Source: Brevibacterium linens ATCC 9172 (GTDB lineage Bacteria; Actinomycetota; Actinomycetes; Actinomycetales; Brevibacteriaceae). From it: a stretch of DNA of 64,000 nucleotides. Below, piece after piece: positions 1 through 7,556 of the stretch. The notes under the pieces were generated by a model that was not told the DNA's origin, ran no database searches, and saw nothing but the letters and a program-made list of their open reading frames with translations. The DNA is taken from the NCBI RefSeq assembly GCF_900169165.1, contig NZ_FXYY01000009.1:62001-126000 (forward strand), in the 5' to 3' direction. Positions within the stretch are counted from its first letter, which is position 1; each line of letters starts with the position of its first letter. The translations under genes and the position numbers were made by a program.

Positions 1-123
1 AACTACCGATGTAACATATTCTGCTTCTTTTGGTGGAGGTGCACAAAGCATCGCTCTGTTCGGCTCAAGCTTTGAGACCCGAAGGTTCTGCGGAGAGAAA
101 ACTTAGCCAGGCGAGGCAACTAG
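1..123. other. Left flank of the insertion sequence, no gene seen
   Basis: I see no convincing coding sequence, RNA or operator here. The stretch ends at the CTAG that matches the CTAG on the far side of the insertion sequence. It is therefore the left half of the target site. Confidence 0.4.
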
Positions 124-165
124 GGCGTGTCTCCTATTTCCTCGGGATCTGTTTGCGAGACTTAC

Positions 166-585
166 ATGATGGCTGGTTTTCATCACATCGAAGTCTGGGT
201 CGCCGATATCGAGGAGGCTTCCGTTGAGTGGGGATGGCTACTGAGCCGCCTCGGGTTCACACTCACAAGCACCTGGACGCAGGGACAAACGTGGACAGGA
301 GGTGGCGCGTACCTGACGTTGACAACGTCACCGAACACGACTGCAGAGACCCATGATCGGAGACGACCAGGGGTGAATCATCTCGCGTTCAAAGCCGGTA
401 GTCCCGCCAGCGTCGATACGATCATGACAGACGCCGCAGAACACGGGTGGAGGCCCCTCTATCACGACCGATACCCCCACGCGGGCGGACCGGACCATTA
501 CGCCGGTTGGTTAGAGAACTCTGCAGGCTTCAAAGCTGAAGTCGTCGCAGAACTGTCTGCTGTTAACGCAGCCACGTCAGGATAG
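166..585 (+). CDS. VOC (glyoxalase/bleomycin-resistance fold) protein, likely IS passenger
   Basis: Predicted 139-residue vicinal-oxygen-chelate protein. The HHIEVWV strand near the N-terminus, the central NHLAF strand and the C-terminal LENSAGFKAEVV strand give the His/His/Glu pattern that binds a divalent metal in this fold. HDRRRPGVNH and PHAGGPDHYAGW recur in small actinobacterial VOC proteins of unknown substrate. Two adjacent ATGs (166 and 169) are possible starts with only a weak upstream Shine-Dalgarno. The last 23 bp overlap the 3' end of the convergent transposase gene. The gene lies inside the inverted repeats of the insertion sequence, so it may be cargo. Substrate and any resistance role are unknown. 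Confidence 0.75.
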   Translation: MMAGFHHIEVWVADIEEASVEWGWLLSRLGFTLTSTWTQGQTWTGGGAYLTLTTSPNTTAETHDRRRPGVNHLAFKAGSPASVDTIMTDAAEHGWRPLYHDRYPHAGGPDHYAGWLENSAGFKAEVVAELSAVNAATSG

Positions 586-1105
586 CGCTGATCACGACCG
601 CTGCTCGATAGACGATCGCGAGTTTGTCATACCTGGTGGCCAGTCCTCTCCACTGCTTGGCATAGGCGAATGATCGCTCGACGACATTGCGATTCCGATA
701 GGCAACGGCATTGAATGCTGGTCGACGTCCACCACAAGTCCCACGGTTTCTCCTGGCAGTGATTTGGGTGCTCTTCTCCGGGATCACCGCCTTGACCCTA
801 CGGGTCCGCAGATACTCTCGATTGGCTCTGGACCCATAAGCACGGTCAGCCAGAACCGAGTTCGGACGGGTCCGTGCACGGCCAGGACCGACTCGGGGAA
901 CTCGGATATCTGCCAACACTTCAGGCATTATCGCTCCGTCATGGCGCTGGCCGCCGGTGATCACGATCGCCAACGGTCGACCTTTACCGTCGACGGCGTG
1001 ATGGATCTTCGTCGTCAGCCCGCCACGAGACCGTCCGATGCCATGCCCGGCTGGCTCAGTCTCCTGATCGGTCAGATTCTTGTAATTCGAGGTAGCCCCC
1101 TGTGT
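563..1105 (-). CDS. IS5-family transposase, C-terminal half (needs frameshift)
   Basis: This frame carries the second half of a DDE transposase: GRSRGGLTTKIH, the second catalytic Asp in LADRAYGS, and the final Glu in VVERSFAYAKQWRGLATRYDK. It has no sensible start of its own. It joins the upstream half only by a +1 (or -2) shift around a run of five G on the minus strand (1096-1100). The element may use programmed frameshifting, or a single indel may have split the gene; sequence alone cannot decide. The stop at 563 overlaps the VOC gene end. The open frame itself extends upstream to 1438, but that part is out of register with the transposase. Confidence 0.75.
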   Translation of the reverse strand, partial: TQGATSNYKNLTDQETEPAGHGIGRSRGGLTTKIHHAVDGKGRPLAIVITGGQRHDGAIMPEVLADIRVPRVGPGRARTRPNSVLADRAYGSRANREYLRTRRVKAVIPEKSTQITARRNRGTCGGRRPAFNAVAYRNRNVVERSFAYAKQWRGLATRYDKLAIVYRAAVVISAILTWLR

Positions 1106-1472
1106 CTTGGTCAGGGCGGGACGTGTTCGTTGCGTGCTGGTGGGCACGATTGATCGTGCCATCGACGGAGACGTTCCAATCGATGTCGCCGGCAGCGTCG
1201 GCATCAGCGAGAATCTGGGCGAGGACGCGGTCCCAGGTGCCGTCGGAGGCGTAGCGGCGGTGTCGTTTCCACACTGTTTGCCAGGGGCCGAAGTGTTCTC
1301 GTGGAAGGTCGCGCCAGGCGATGCCGGCCCGGTATCGGTAGGCGATGCCCTCGACGATCCGACGGTTGTTTTCGAAGGGTCGAGCTCTTTTGCCCTCGTT
1401 GGAAGGTAGGAGTGGTTCGATGCGTGACCATTGTTCATCGGTGAATACGTGGTGTCTTTGATCTGTTGTCAC
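1056..1472 (-). CDS. IS5-family transposase, N-terminal half
   Basis: 138 codons from a GTG start. The product begins with the DUF4096-type region (FTDEQWSRIEPLLP, then GIAYRYRAGIAWRDLP and FGPWQTVWKRHRRY) and reaches the first catalytic Asp at residue 104 in SVDGTINRAHQH. These are standard landmarks of IS427-group transposases. The frame then closes at 1056, before the second and third acidic residues, which are in the +1 frame. It lies 46 bp inside the right inverted repeat. Function is transposition of the element, provided both frames are joined. Confidence 0.8.
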   Translation of the reverse strand: MTTDQRHHVFTDEQWSRIEPLLPSNEGKRARPFENNRRIVEGIAYRYRAGIAWRDLPREHFGPWQTVWKRHRRYASDGTWDRVLAQILADADAAGDIDWNVSVDGTINRAHQHATNTSRPDQDTGGYLELQESDRSGD

Positions 1473-1659
1473 ACATTCACCGTGTCAGTGATGAAATCGT
1501 CAATAAAGGAGACACGCCCTAGATGCGGCGAACGTAGCCGTGAATTTCGCTCCATGAGCTCGTATTCGCCCGCGAGCTCACCGGTGGGCGATCAGGGACG
1601 ACCACCTCGGCGATGTCGAAACAACATTCGCCGAGGCGGCCCTTCGCCCCGCTCGGATC

Positions 1660-2757
1660 TCACCTGCGCGGCAGATTCCACCTCGGCTGGGGCTGCTGCG
1701 GTTTCTGATGCTGATTCATGAAACCGCGTTCGGCCTGCAGATGGCCTTTGTCATGGCTCTTCGCCTTCGGACCTGTGCCCGGGATGGGTGCCTGCAGCTT
1801 CTCGGTCGCCGGTTGGGCGCCGACGATGGGCACCTCCCCGGTGATCAACGGTGTCTGCGGGGCCGCCTCGGTGATGGGGTTCTTCTTTCCTTTGTTGTTT
1901 CGCATGGTCGATCCCTTCTTCGCATTCGTCTGATCTGATTCGCCGGCCAGTTCGGTGAACAGTCCGGTCCACTGGTCGGGGGTGAGGTCTTTGGGCAAGG
2001 TGTCTCCTCTGATGTCGTTGCGGTCCATGGTCGATTGCAGGCTGCGGTGATCGGTGATGCTCATCTTCGAGAGGATTCCTTTCATTCCTCGCCCGCGACC
2101 GGTGAAGACCGCACGGACGAATTGCTGATAATCGGATCGAGCCTTGGCCGGTATCGATCCGGTGGGACAGCGATCGATGGTGAGGATGCCGCCATCGACG
2201 CTGGGCTTCGGGGTGAACGCATCGGCGGGGACGCGTGTGACGAGGCGGAAGTCGAACCACGGAGCCCATTGCGCGGTCATCATGGTCGATCCGCCGATTC
2301 CTGCGCGTTTGCGGGCGACCTCCCACTGCGTGAGCAGGATGGCCCGCTGCCAGCGTCCGGAGCGCAGCAGCCTGCGGAGGATGGCAGTGGTGAGGTGGAA
2401 CGGCAGATTGCCGACGATGACCGGCCGGTCGAGCCGAGTGGTCAGGATGTCGGCGTGCCGGACCTCGGCCCGCGGGTACGTGTCTTCAAGGTGATCCAAC
2501 CTCGTTTCGTCGAGTTCGATGAGCGTGAGCTCTCGCCCGAGCCGGTAGAGCTCGGCGGTGACTGCCCCATCACCCGGACCGATCTCCATGATCGGTCCGG
2601 AGGTGGAACGAGCCAGGCCCGCAATCGTTGAGATGGTGGTGGATGAGCGCAGAAAGTTCTGGCCGAGTTCATGCCGTCCGCCGTGCTGTGACCGCGGGGC
2701 CGAGTGCGAATGGGACTGTCTGCGTGTCGAATGGTGTCGTGGTGTGCGGGATCGCAA
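1660..2757 (-). CDS. erm: Erm-type 23S rRNA (adenine-N6) methyltransferase
   Basis: Dimethylates the macrolide-site adenine (A2058) of 23S rRNA, giving macrolide-lincosamide-streptogramin B resistance in known family members. Landmarks: HELGQNFL, the SAM loop IGPGDGAVT, and the catalytic NLPF (residues 117-120) followed by HLTTAILRRLL. WEVARKRAGIGGSTMMTAQW closely follows Erm(X). The core of about 280 residues is family-sized. An 80-90-residue hydrophilic tail rich in Lys, Pro and Gln is extra. The start is a TTG: one at 2757 has GGAG nine bases upstream, another at 2772 lacks this. A leader peptide and complementary segments lie upstream, so expression is probably inducible. No resistance genes or transfer signals flank it, apart from the nearby insertion sequence. 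Confidence 0.9.
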   Translation of the reverse strand: MRSRTPRHHSTRRQSHSHSAPRSQHGGRHELGQNFLRSSTTISTIAGLARSTSGPIMEIGPGDGAVTAELYRLGRELTLIELDETRLDHLEDTYPRAEVRHADILTTRLDRPVIVGNLPFHLTTAILRRLLRSGRWQRAILLTQWEVARKRAGIGGSTMMTAQWAPWFDFRLVTRVPADAFTPKPSVDGGILTIDRCPTGSIPAKARSDYQQFVRAVFTGRGRGMKGILSKMSITDHRSLQSTMDRNDIRGDTLPKDLTPDQWTGLFTELAGESDQTNAKKGSTMRNNKGKKNPITEAAPQTPLITGEVPIVGAQPATEKLQAPIPGTGPKAKSHDKGHLQAERGFMNQHQKPQQPQPRWNLPRR

Positions 2758-2794
2758 TGGGATGTGCTCCAAGAATCAGATGGAGGCACCCGAG

Positions 2795-3050
2795 GCAGCG
2801 CAATGGTGGTGAGTCAGATCGATCCGGAATGACCTGGTCGATCACTGATGATCGCAGTGGTCAGGGGATCGGAATGGGATCAGCCGATTGCCGCATCGCC
2901 CGGATGCCGAGGGCTCTCCGGGAGGACAACGCGCTTGCAGAGGTGATCAGGGTGACCGTCGTCGGTCAGCCGATCGCAGAAGAATCCGTCCGGCGCGCTG
3001 TCAGGCGCTGCGGAGACGAATGAAGAAGCAAGGCGCAGTCATTGCGCTGC
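2795..3050 (-). promoter_or_regulatory. Candidate attenuator upstream of erm
   Basis: In the transcript, GCAGCGCAATG (3050 down to 3040, inside the leader peptide codons) is perfectly complementary to CATTGCGCTGC (2805 down to 2795), just upstream of the erm ribosome site. Between them lies a perfect six-base-pair hairpin at 2953-2968 (TGACCG, loop, CGGTCA) and a second hairpin around 2839-2862. Ribosome stalling in the leader would block the 5' segment and free the erm start. This is the classic logic of inducible erm genes. The pairings are visible; the regulation is inferred. Confidence 0.55.
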
Positions 3051-3066
3051 TGTTCAATGTTCCCAT
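3001..3066 (-). CDS. Erm leader peptide with an RLR stall motif
   Basis: A 21-codon reading frame upstream of erm, ending ...MTAPCFFIRLRSA. An internal ATG at 3042 would give the 13-residue form alone. Macrolide-dependent stalling at an Arg-X-Arg motif is established for the ErmD leader (MRLR), and the Erm(X) leader has a similar FLRLR. This peptide has FFIRLR in the equivalent setting. The first ATG sits seven bases after a TATCTT -10 box, so the transcript is probably leaderless. It is too short for ordinary gene finders. Role inferred from family knowledge; stalling is not shown. Confidence 0.65.
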   Translation of the reverse strand: MGTLNSSAMTAPCFFIRLRSA

Positions 3067-3073
3067 GCCGAAC

Positions 3074-3079
3074 AAGATA
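3074..3079 (-). promoter_or_regulatory. -10 box of the erm leader transcript
   Basis: TATCTT on the minus strand, followed after seven bases by the ATG of the leader peptide, which would be transcribed without a 5' untranslated region. I see no good -35 hexamer at 16-18 bp. Confidence 0.45.
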
Positions 3080-3114
3080 GCACAGGGAGTTTTGCCGAGA
3101 CCATGGTTCGGACG

Positions 3115-3154
3115 AAAAACGCCCCGCCGATTTCGCGTGGAAGCCGGCGGGGCG
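3115..3154 (-). terminator. Rho-independent terminator after pit
   Basis: On the minus strand a ten-base-pair GC stem (CGCCCCGCCG with CGGCGGGGCG, 15-base loop) is followed immediately by TTTTT. It lies about 70 bp past the pit stop codon and separates pit from the erm leader. Confidence 0.85.
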
Positions 3155-3226
3155 AGGAGCGGATCCGTTCGACATGATGTCTCGAACGCGGTCCGGCGGA
3201 CGCGTGCGAGCGTTCGTGTCAGTGGG

Positions 3227-4729
3227 TCAGCCCATCATGGTGCGCAGGGTGATGACGCCGATCGAACCGATGGCCGCGGCGGCCGGAAGGGTGATGATCC
3301 ATGCCAGCGCGATCGGCTTCATGAGCTTCCAGTTCGCCGAACGGTTGACCAGACCGACGCCGATGATCGCACCGATGAGGATATGCGTCGACGACACCGG
3401 CAGACCACTCACCGAGGCGGCCATGACGATTCCCGCGGCAGCGAGCTCCGCGGCGAATCCGGAGGCCGGGTGGATCTCGGTGAGTTTCGTGCCGACGGTG
3501 GCGATGACCTTGCGGCCGATGAACCAGAGACCGACGATGAGTGCGATGCCGCAGGTGAGCATGGCCGCGAACGGCACGGTCGTCTCGCCGCTGATGCTGT
3601 CGGTGCGGAGCACATCGAGGACGGCGGCGAAGGGGCCGACGGCGTTGGCGATGTCATTCGACCCGTGGCTGAAGGCGAATGCGGAGGCGGTGAACACCTG
3701 CATCCAGGAGAACAGGATGTAGGTGGCACGGGGAACCGTCTGCTTGCGCAGGGTCTTGGCGAAGACGAACACGGCCAGCCACACGGCCGCGCCGATCATC
3801 GCCATGATGAGCAGGCCGCCGACTGTGGTCACGCTCATGTCGAGGTTCTTCAGACCCTTGAACAGCAGCATCGCAGTGATGATGACCGCGCCGGCGGCGG
3901 CGATGAGGGGAACCCACCGCTGCAGAGCCGAATGGGTGCCGATCGATCCTTCGCCGGTGGGGGCATCCTCGGTGGCGGTGTCGATCTGTGCGTCGACGGA
4001 TCCCTCAGCTGCGGAGACCGGGGCGAGCATGTGCGGCTTGAGCGTGTGCGACAGTGTCGTGCCGAGCACGTACTTCTTGATCAGCCCGTAGATGACGAAC
4101 GCGGCGAGTCCGCCGAGGGCGGGGGAGAGCACCCAGGAGATCGCGATCTGACCGACCTCGGACCACTGCACCATGGCGAGTCCGCCGGTGCCGGTGACGA
4201 AGCCGATCGTCAGAGATGCGCCGATGATGCCGCCGATGATCGAGTGCGTCGTCGACACCGGCCAGCCCATCCGAGTCGCCACGAGCAGCCACACCGCGGC
4301 GCCGAGGAGGGCCGCCATCATGATGAAGGCGAAGTCCATCGGATTGATCGCCACCCCGCTGAGGTCGACGATGCCGCTCTTGACCGTGTCAGTGACATTC
4401 CCGCCGGCCAGCAGGGCGCCGCTGACCTCGAAGATCGCGGCCACGAGCAGTGCCTGCTTCATCGTCAGGGTGCCGGCGCCGACGGAGGTGCCGAAGGCGT
4501 TGGCGACATCGTTGCCGCCGATGTTGAACGCCATGAAGGCGCCGAAGATGACCGTGGTGACGAGCACCATGCGGGGAGCGTCCCGGCCCACGAAGTCGAA
4601 GGACCACAGGGTGAAGGCGATGAGGGTGATCGCCAGCAGCCCACCGAAGGCCAGATGCCAGAGGCGGTCGTTGCTGCGGCCGACGGCCGGCGGCGGAGTG
4701 TGGCGCTCCGGGGCCAGAACCTGGGTCAT
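3227..4729 (-). CDS. pit: PiT-family inorganic phosphate transporter
   Basis: 500-residue membrane protein importing phosphate or metal-phosphate with a cation. It has the two inverted PiT signatures: [20 protein letters not shown] in the N-terminal half and [17 protein letters not shown] in the C-terminal half. A central hydrophilic loop (about residues 235-270) separates about five segments on each side. A ribosome site AGGAG lies six bases before the ATG. A PHO box of two 11-bp direct repeats and a -10 box lie upstream, and a strong terminator follows. It stands alone, without a PhoU-like partner gene. PhoP control is inferred from the box. Confidence 0.95.
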   Translation of the reverse strand: MTQVLAPERHTPPPAVGRSNDRLWHLAFGGLLAITLIAFTLWSFDFVGRDAPRMVLVTTVIFGAFMAFNIGGNDVANAFGTSVGAGTLTMKQALLVAAIFEVSGALLAGGNVTDTVKSGIVDLSGVAINPMDFAFIMMAALLGAAVWLLVATRMGWPVSTTHSIIGGIIGASLTIGFVTGTGGLAMVQWSEVGQIAISWVLSPALGGLAAFVIYGLIKKYVLGTTLSHTLKPHMLAPVSAAEGSVDAQIDTATEDAPTGEGSIGTHSALQRWVPLIAAAGAVIITAMLLFKGLKNLDMSVTTVGGLLIMAMIGAAVWLAVFVFAKTLRKQTVPRATYILFSWMQVFTASAFAFSHGSNDIANAVGPFAAVLDVLRTDSISGETTVPFAAMLTCGIALIVGLWFIGRKVIATVGTKLTEIHPASGFAAELAAAGIVMAASVSGLPVSSTHILIGAIIGVGLVNRSANWKLMKPIALAWIITLPAAAAIGSIGVITLRTMMG

Positions 4730-4803
4730 TCGTTCTCCTAGCGGGATTCAGTCGATGAGGCAGTGTCTGTCTGCCTCCATGATTCGCAGGTCGAATGACC
4801 GCC

Positions 4804-4834
4804 AGGTTACGGCGAAAGTGAACGGACGGTGAAC
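4804..4834 (-). promoter_or_regulatory. PHO box and -10 of the pit promoter
   Basis: On the minus strand GTTCACCGTCC is followed directly by GTTCACTTTCG (4834 down to 4813), two 11-bp direct units of the actinobacterial PhoP type. TAACCT (4809-4804) follows at -10 distance. A PHO box overlapping the -35 region is the usual layout of PhoP-activated promoters. A weaker pair, GTTCACGTGAT and GTTCCAGGTCA, lies on the plus strand at 4889-4910. The rest of the gap between pit and the next gene shows only the terminator at 5016. Confidence 0.65.
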
Positions 4835-5015
4835 ACCGCGTCCGAGAGTCACGAAGTGCTCATGCACAGTCGGTAGGTTTTGCCGTGTGTTCACGTGATG
4901 TTCCAGGTCAGGTGCTATATCGGCGGGCCCTGTCGGAAGGTGGCACAGGGGTGTGCCGGGGACCAAGATTCGCTGTGTGACAATGACCACTGTAGCCCGA
5001 AACGCGGGTAAGACC

Positions 5016-5049
5016 GAGCCCGGATCCGCATCTGCGCGGACCCGGGCTC
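5016..5049 (-). terminator. Hairpin after the DUF308 gene
   Basis: GAGCCCGG...CCGGGCTC forms a roughly 14-base-pair stem with one mismatch and a very short loop, 37 bp past the stop of the upstream minus-strand gene. There is no clear T-run, so termination efficiency is uncertain. Confidence 0.5.
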
Positions 5050-5085
5050 AAATGAAGTGGGAGAAGCTCGCCGAGGCGGCCGGAG

Positions 5086-5682
5086 TCAGTCGATGATCTC
5101 CCCGCGGATGACATCACCGCCGTCGTCGTCGGGACGGTTGCGGTGAGGGTCGGATTTCATCTGCCTGTCGACCTTGCGCAGGCGACGGCCGAGAGCGATG
5201 AGGGCGATGCCGACGAGGATGATGAACCCGGCGAGGGTGAAGATCAGCGCGGTCACTCCGGCGCCCGGTGCGAAGAGGAAGAAGCCGCCGAGGATGATGC
5301 CGAGGACGCCGATGACGGTGAGCGCCCACCAGGTCCTGACGCCCATCCGACGGATGAAGAAGGACATCGTGAGGGCGAGGAAGCTGAAGAAGATGATTGC
5401 GAATCCAGTCAGCACGGTGACCATGGAGGCGAACAGCATCGGGGTGAAGAAGATGAGCGCGGCGAGGAGGATGAGTAGGACCGCGCGTGTGACCATGCTG
5501 CCGGTGCGGCCTCCCGGCGGTGCGAAGACGAGGGAGGAGATGGCGATGACGGCGAGCCAGCAGGCGAAGATCCGCACGACCACCTCGGCGGAGGTGCCTG
5601 GCCAGACCATCATCAGCGCACCCATCACGAGGGCGATGACGCCGTTGACGATGACTGTTCTTCCAGTGCGCTTGAGGTCCAT
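5086..5682 (-). CDS. DUF308/HdeD-family membrane protein
   Basis: About 198 residues with six predicted transmembrane stretches arranged as three repeated pairs, beginning NGVIALVMGALMMVWPG. This is typical of the DUF308 family that includes E. coli HdeD, an acid-resistance protein of unclear mechanism. The C-terminal tail is charged and cytoplasmic. A TAGGCT -10 box ends six bases before the ATG at 5682, suggesting a leaderless transcript; the in-frame GTG at 5688 is less likely. Function in this organism is unknown. Confidence 0.8.
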   Translation of the reverse strand: MDLKRTGRTVIVNGVIALVMGALMMVWPGTSAEVVVRIFACWLAVIAISSLVFAPPGGRTGSMVTRAVLLILLAALIFFTPMLFASMVTVLTGFAIIFFSFLALTMSFFIRRMGVRTWWALTVIGVLGIILGGFFLFAPGAGVTALIFTLAGFIILVGIALIALGRRLRKVDRQMKSDPHRNRPDDDGGDVIRGEIID

Positions 5683-5747
5683 GCGCACAGCCTAGTCCTC
5701 GGGTTTGGACAGACGCTGAAGACGGCAGGCGAGGTCGGCGGGCAGGT

Positions 5748-6677
5748 TCAGGCGTGCCCGAAGTGCTCCTCCTGGTCGGCAGTGTCGGACCGTGCGGCCG
5801 AATCCGAGGTGGTCCGCTCCTGCTCCGGCATGTCCGAGGTGACGCGTTCCTGCTCGGGCATCAGCCCGGTGAGTTTGAGCGATTCGGACATGGCCTGGAC
5901 GATGGCCTCGAGGTCGGCGGGGACGTTTGACTTCGTGTCCGATTCGGACTGGTCGGCCGCCTCGGCGGGGGTGTCCGTGGTGGGTGTGACTCCTGCTTCC
6001 GTGGTCGACTTCGCTCCCGCCTCGGTGGTGGGAGGAGCGGCCGGAGTGTGGGCCATGGCCTCGGACGCCTGGGCGAGCTTGTTCGATGCCTGCAGCTCGC
6101 CGTCGGCGATGATGACGCGGGAGCGACGTTCGCGTTCGGCTTCGGCCTGGCGCGACATCGAGCGTTTCATCGTCTCCGGCAGGGCAACGTCCTTGATCTC
6201 GACGCGGTCGATGTGGACGCCCCAGTCGACGGCGGGGCTGTCGATCATGCTCGCCAGACCCTGATTGAGGCGTTCGCGGTTGGTGAGCAGATCGTCGAGT
6301 TCGCTCTGGCCGATGATCGAACGCAGCGAGGTCTGGGCGACCTGACCGACGGCGAGCTGATAGTCCTCGACGTCGATGACTGCCTTGCACGGGTCGACGA
6401 CCTTGAAATAGGTGACGGCGTCGACGCGGACGGTGACGTTGTCGCGGGTGATGCCCTCCTGCGCGGGGATCGGCATGGTCACGATCTGGAGGTTGACCTT
6501 CTCGAGTTTGTCGACGAAGGGGACGATCGCAGTCATCCCGGGCGGACGGGGCTCGGAATTGACTCTGCCGAGGCGGAAGACCACCCCGCGCTCATACTGC
6601 TTGACGATCTTCAGGCTGTTTCCCAGCGTGATTGCTCCGAGTGCGACAACTGCGGCGAGGATACTGAGCGCCAACAT
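5748..6677 (-). CDS. SPFH/band 7 (slipin-like) membrane protein
   Basis: 309 residues: one N-terminal membrane helix, then the slipin hallmark KIVKQYERGVVFRLGRV and the band-7 core through VEIKDVALPETMKRSMSRQAEAER. Family members form oligomeric membrane microdomains and often partner with NfeD-type proteins; no nfeD is adjacent here. After about residue 215 the sequence becomes a Thr/Ala/Ser/Glu-rich low-complexity tail with repeated MPEQER segments near the end. The start at 6677 is chosen for AAAGGAGG ten bases upstream; an in-frame ATG at 6716 lacks such a site. Confidence 0.85.
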   Translation of the reverse strand: MLALSILAAVVALGAITLGNSLKIVKQYERGVVFRLGRVNSEPRPPGMTAIVPFVDKLEKVNLQIVTMPIPAQEGITRDNVTVRVDAVTYFKVVDPCKAVIDVEDYQLAVGQVAQTSLRSIIGQSELDDLLTNRERLNQGLASMIDSPAVDWGVHIDRVEIKDVALPETMKRSMSRQAEAERERRSRVIIADGELQASNKLAQASEAMAHTPAAPPTTEAGAKSTTEAGVTPTTDTPAEAADQSESDTKSNVPADLEAIVQAMSESLKLTGLMPEQERVTSDMPEQERTTSDSAARSDTADQEEHFGHA

Positions 6678-6773
6678 GTCGAATCGCCTCCTTTGACGAT
6701 TGACTGTCCACCCCATTTTACGCCTGCGCGGCGTGGAAAGACCGGGCTCGGAGGGAACGCGGAGGCGGGGTGC

Positions 6774-7556
6774 TCAGGCCTCGCGGGCGAGCAGTCGTTT
6801 GCCGGCCGGGTAGGCCTCCAGCGCCTGGGGGAGGCTGACGCGTCGGCCGGAGGCGAAGGTCGCGAGCACGTGTCCGGTGTCCGAACGCTCCTCGCCGATT
6901 CCGGCGGGTTCGAGGCCGATGCGACGCAGCGTCTGTTTGGCCACCGGCATGGGGGAGTCGAAGACGGTCAGCGCTCCGGCGCGAGCGGCCATGATCCGGT
7001 CGGCGACGAGTCCGTAGTGGGTGCAGCCGAGCACCACGGTCTCCATTCCCGGTCCCATCTGGGTGAAGGCATCCTCGATGGCGGTGTCGATCTTGTTCAG
7101 ATCGGCGGCGTTGATGGCCTCGGCCAAGCCGGGGCAGGCGACCTTGGCCACGTGCAGGTCGGCGGCGAAGGAGTCGATGAGGTTCTGCTGATACTCGCTG
7201 CCCGTGGTTGCTGGGGTCGCCCAGATCGCGAAGTCCTGCCCGGTGCCGGCGGCCATCTTCACCGCAGGGACGGTGCCGATGACGGGGATGGTCGGTTCGT
7301 AGCGGGCACGGACGGCTTCGAGGGCCTGCACCGAGGCGGTGTTGCAGGCGATGACGATGGCGTCGGGTTCCCATTCGGCGAGCACCCCGGCCGACTGCAG
7401 GGCCCGCTGTTCGAGGGTGTCGGTGCTCAGGCTGCCGTAGGGGGTGAAGTCCGGGTCCATCGCGAGGACGAGATCTGCGTCGGGAGCGAGGTTGAACAGT
7501 GCGTCGGCGGTGCCGAGGAGTCCGAGTCCGGAATCGAGCAGGCCGATGCGCGTCAT
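6774..7556 (-). CDS. murI: Glutamate racemase (MurI) family protein
   Basis: 260 residues, family length. Predicted to interconvert L- and D-glutamate for peptidoglycan. It keeps Asp8-Ser9 in LLDSGLG, the PYG substrate loop (residues 39-41), the first catalytic Cys71 in ACNTAS and the second Cys178 in GCTHYG. The sequence between these is divergent from textbook MurI, so a related Asp/Glu racemase activity is possible. The start ATG overlaps the stop of the upstream HAD gene (ATGA), implying translational coupling. Earlier in-frame starts fall inside that gene and were rejected. Confidence 0.8.
   Translation of the reverse strand: MTRIGLLDSGLGLLGTADALFNLAPDADLVLAMDPDFTPYGSLSTDTLEQRALQSAGVLAEWEPDAIVIACNTASVQALEAVRARYEPTIPVIGTVPAVKMAAGTGQDFAIWATPATTGSEYQQNLIDSFAADLHVAKVACPGLAEAINAADLNKIDTAIEDAFTQMGPGMETVVLGCTHYGLVADRIMAARAGALTVFDSPMPVAKQTLRRIGLEPAGIGEERSDTGHVLATFASGRRVSLPQALEAYPAGKRLLAREA

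Larger units (their letters stand above)
124..1518. mobile_element. IS5-family (IS427-like) insertion sequence with a passenger gene
   Basis: The left end reads CTAG then GGCGTGTCTCCT. The right end is its exact reverse complement, giving 16 matching bases including a palindromic CTAG on each side. CTAG is probably the 4-bp target duplication, as known for this group; boundaries could shift by 1-2 bases. The transposase genes run leftward and start 46 bp from the right end. On the left, about 440 bp separate the transposase stop from the inverted repeat, and that space holds a complete VOC-family gene. I see no second copy of the repeat near 560, so the VOC gene appears to lie inside the element. 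The length of about 1.4 kb exceeds the roughly 0.85-1 kb usual for the group. Confidence 0.75.

Noticed and set aside
2966..3175. A 69-codon minus-strand frame across the pit terminator
   Set aside because: It starts inside the terminator hairpin and reads the erm leader region in another frame; the shorter RLR-containing leader is better supported.
2888..4741. A 617-codon plus-strand frame across pit
   Set aside because: It is antisense to a clear PiT transporter and has Asp/Gly/Arg-rich low-complexity composition typical of shadow frames in GC-rich DNA.
4748..4990. An 80-codon minus-strand frame upstream of pit
   Set aside because: It covers the PHO box and promoter, has no ribosome site and no recognisable motif.
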